Positions 62,628 through 64,000 of a stretch of 64,000 nucleotides of DNA are shown in pieces. Made by a program: the position numbers and the translations under genes. Origin of the DNA: Prado023 sp963747335 (GTDB lineage: Bacteria > Actinomycetota > Actinomycetes > S36-B12 > CAIYMF01). Below the pieces are notes generated by a model, which was not told the DNA's origin, did no database searches, and saw only the letters and a program-made list of their open reading frames with translations. The number at the start of each line of letters is the position of its first letter. The first letter of the stretch is position 1. The stretch is taken from positions 1-64,000 of the forward strand of contig CAVVEV010000008.1 in NCBI GenBank assembly GCA_963747335.1, written 5' to 3'.

Positions 62628-63352
62628 ACCTGCACCTGACCCTGGCCACGGCGCGCCGCGTGCTCGGCCAGATCCGCAACGACCACCGCACGATGGCCCT
62701 GCTCATCGGGGTGCCCACGGTCCTGATGACCCTGTTGTGGTGGATCTACGAGGGCAGCGACGTGTTCAGCCAGATCGGCGCCCCGCTGCTGGGCATCTTC
62801 CCGTTGACCATCATGTTCCTCATCACCTCGGTCACAACCCTGCGCGAGCGGACGACGGGCACGCTGGAGCGGCTGATGACCATGCCGATCCGGCGAGCGG
62901 ACTTCGTCGTCGGCTACGCGATCGCGTTGGGCTTCGCGGCCCTGATCCAGACCGCGTTCGTCGCGACGTACGCCATCTGGGTCCTGGGGCTGGAGGTCGC
63001 GGGTCCCGAGTGGATGCTGGTGAGCGTCTCGGTCCTCTCCGCGGTGCTGGGGATGTCGATGGGCCTGGCGGCCAGCTCGCTTGCCCGTACGGAGTTCCAG
63101 GCGGTGCAGTTCATGCCAGCCCTGATCTTCCCGCAGTTCCTGCTCTGTGGGCTGCTGGTCCCACGCGACGAGATGCCCCCCGCCGCAGAGGCGATCTCCG
63201 ACCTCCTGCCGTTGAGCTATGCCGTGGATGCGGTCAAGGAGGTCGCCTCGACCCCGGACCCGACGATCGGCTTCGAGGTCGGCATCATCTGCCTTTTCAT
63301 CGTCGGGCTGCTCGCGCTCGGGGTCACGACCCTGCGCCGGCGCTCGGCGTAG
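62624..63352 (+). CDS. ABC-2 type transporter permease
   Basis: 242 residues with six predicted helices: LLIGVPTVLMTLLWWIY, LGIFPLTIMFLITSVTTL, FVVGYAIALGFAALIQTAFV, WMLVSVSVLSAVLGMSMGLA, FMPALIFPQFLLCGLLVP, IICLFIVGLLALGVTTL. The intracellular LRERTTGTLERLMTMPIRRA motif and LPLSYAVDAVKEV are typical of ABC-2 exporters. It forms a homodimer with the preceding ATPase as a full transporter. Its 3' end overlaps the convergent RibD-like gene by 29 bp. Confidence 0.92.
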   Translation: MNLHLTLATARRVLGQIRNDHRTMALLIGVPTVLMTLLWWIYEGSDVFSQIGAPLLGIFPLTIMFLITSVTTLRERTTGTLERLMTMPIRRADFVVGYAIALGFAALIQTAFVATYAIWVLGLEVAGPEWMLVSVSVLSAVLGMSMGLAASSLARTEFQAVQFMPALIFPQFLLCGLLVPRDEMPPAAEAISDLLPLSYAVDAVKEVASTPDPTIGFEVGIICLFIVGLLALGVTTLRRRSA

Positions 63353-63884
63353 CAGCGGAGGGCGTATCCCGGCGATAGGTGCGCGAAACGAACCCGCTGG
63401 GCCACGACTGGACGCCCTCGAGGTGCATCCCGGCGAAGCGTCCGGTGGCGTGGAACAACGGGCGTCCCGCGCCCAGCAGGACGGGAGCAGTCGTGATGAC
63501 CATGTCGTCAACGAGGTCCTCGGCGAGGAAAGCGCTGATGACCTGCCCGCCATCGAGGTAGACCCGCTGGAGGTCCATTCCGCCCCACATCGCGTGGGCC
63601 TCGCGTGGGGACGGGCTCCAGAAGGTCACCCCCGCGCGCGGTTCCGGTGCGTCGTGGGTGAACACGTACACCGGCCGTTCGCCGAACGGGAGCGGATCCA
63701 GGTGGGCGATGTGGTCGTAGGTGCCTCGCCCCATCGCCAGGGCGTCCACCGAAGCCAGGAACTCGTCGTAGCCGTAGTCCTCGTCGGCGTGAGCGGCCTG
63801 CTCGAGCCAGTCCAGGGACCCGTCCGCTGCCGCGATGTACCCGTCGATGCTGGTGGCGATGAAGACCGAGAGTCGGGTCGTCAT
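63324..63884 (-). CDS. RibD C-terminal/dihydrofolate-reductase-fold protein
   Basis: 186 residues. It starts RLSVFIATSIDGYIAAADGS with LDWLEQ, followed by ALAMGRGTYDHIAHL, RPVYVFTH and VYLDGGQVISAFLAEDLVDD with the NADPH-binding Gly pair. MVITTAPVLLGAGRPLF ends the fold. This YyaP/YwjB-like subgroup of the RibD_C family is of unknown substrate, probably an NADPH-dependent reductase. ATG at 63884 has AAGGATC upstream. The C-terminal ~15 residues are Ser/Ala-rich and overlap the ABC permease coding region antisense. Confidence 0.9.
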   Translation of the reverse strand: MTTRLSVFIATSIDGYIAAADGSLDWLEQAAHADEDYGYDEFLASVDALAMGRGTYDHIAHLDPLPFGERPVYVFTHDAPEPRAGVTFWSPSPREAHAMWGGMDLQRVYLDGGQVISAFLAEDLVDDMVITTAPVLLGAGRPLFHATGRFAGMHLEGVQSWPSGFVSRTYRRDTPSAATPSAGAGS

Positions 63885-64000
63885 GGGGATCCTTCGGGTG
63901 CGTGGACGGCGGGCTGAGTGGGGGCTTTGGCTTGGCAGTGGCAGAGGCGGTGGTGGCGGCGGCAGGGCAAGGGCAGGCCTATCAAGTTCAGTCCAGATCA

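Overview
The window is about 64 kb of very GC-rich chromosome from an actinobacterium (Actinomycetota). This rests on the gene order tRNA-Trp, secE, nusG, rplK, rplA, rplJ, rplL, rpoB, rpoC; TTG/GTG starts on rpoB and rpoC; a complete nuoA-N operon; the classical menaquinone pathway; and many leaderless genes whose start codon lies 6-7 nt after a TANNNT -10 box. Genus cannot be fixed from sequence alone. The first ~2.6 kb is full of frameshifts inside rpoC, whereas the remaining ~61 kb is almost clean, so the left end looks like poorly polished contig-end sequence.

Layout. 1-13.6 kb (mostly minus strand) is the RNA polymerase/ribosomal protein block. Two plus-strand genes of unknown role (a Vps62-like membrane protein and a TM2 protein) sit between rplA and rplJ. 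L10 carries a ~100-residue acidic Ala/Pro/Glu repeat tail. 13.7-20.8 kb holds an aminotransferase, murB, a FocA-type formate/nitrite channel, rpmG, tRNAs for Met, Thr and Tyr, a short-chain dehydrogenase, a YajQ-family protein and a HAD phosphatase. 20.9-25.2 kb has a 2-oxoacid:ferredoxin oxidoreductase (korAB) divergent from a three-gene NuoB/NuoC/NuoI-like set with no NuoD. 25.2-31.6 kb holds a universal stress protein, a CaiB-family CoA transferase/racemase, an unknown 200-aa protein, rarD, a polyprenyl diphosphate synthase and trpB2. 31.7-47.4 kb is the full nuo operon.

47.5-61.7 kb combines menaquinone genes (menJ-like reductase, menG, menF, menD, menC, menB) with an anaerobic module: pyruvate formate-lyase pflB and its activase pflA, separated by a minus-strand HepT/MNT toxin-antitoxin pair. 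It also holds a sulfur section of two single-domain rhodaneses, each next to a CsoR/CstR-like palindrome, and a CPVC-motif membrane protein. 61.9-63.9 kb is an ABC exporter pair and a RibD/DHFR-domain protein.

Read together, the genes suggest a respiring, menaquinone-using organism that can also ferment. Complex I and the Men enzymes support respiration. PflB/PflA with a FocA-type channel support formate-producing pyruvate cleavage when oxygen is low. KorAB makes reduced ferredoxin that the adjacent orphan NuoB/C/I-like proteins may handle; that last step is inference. The most promising less-described items are the korAB/NuoBCI cluster, the toxin-antitoxin pair inside the pfl locus, the rhodanese/palindrome regulon and the L10 repeat tail.
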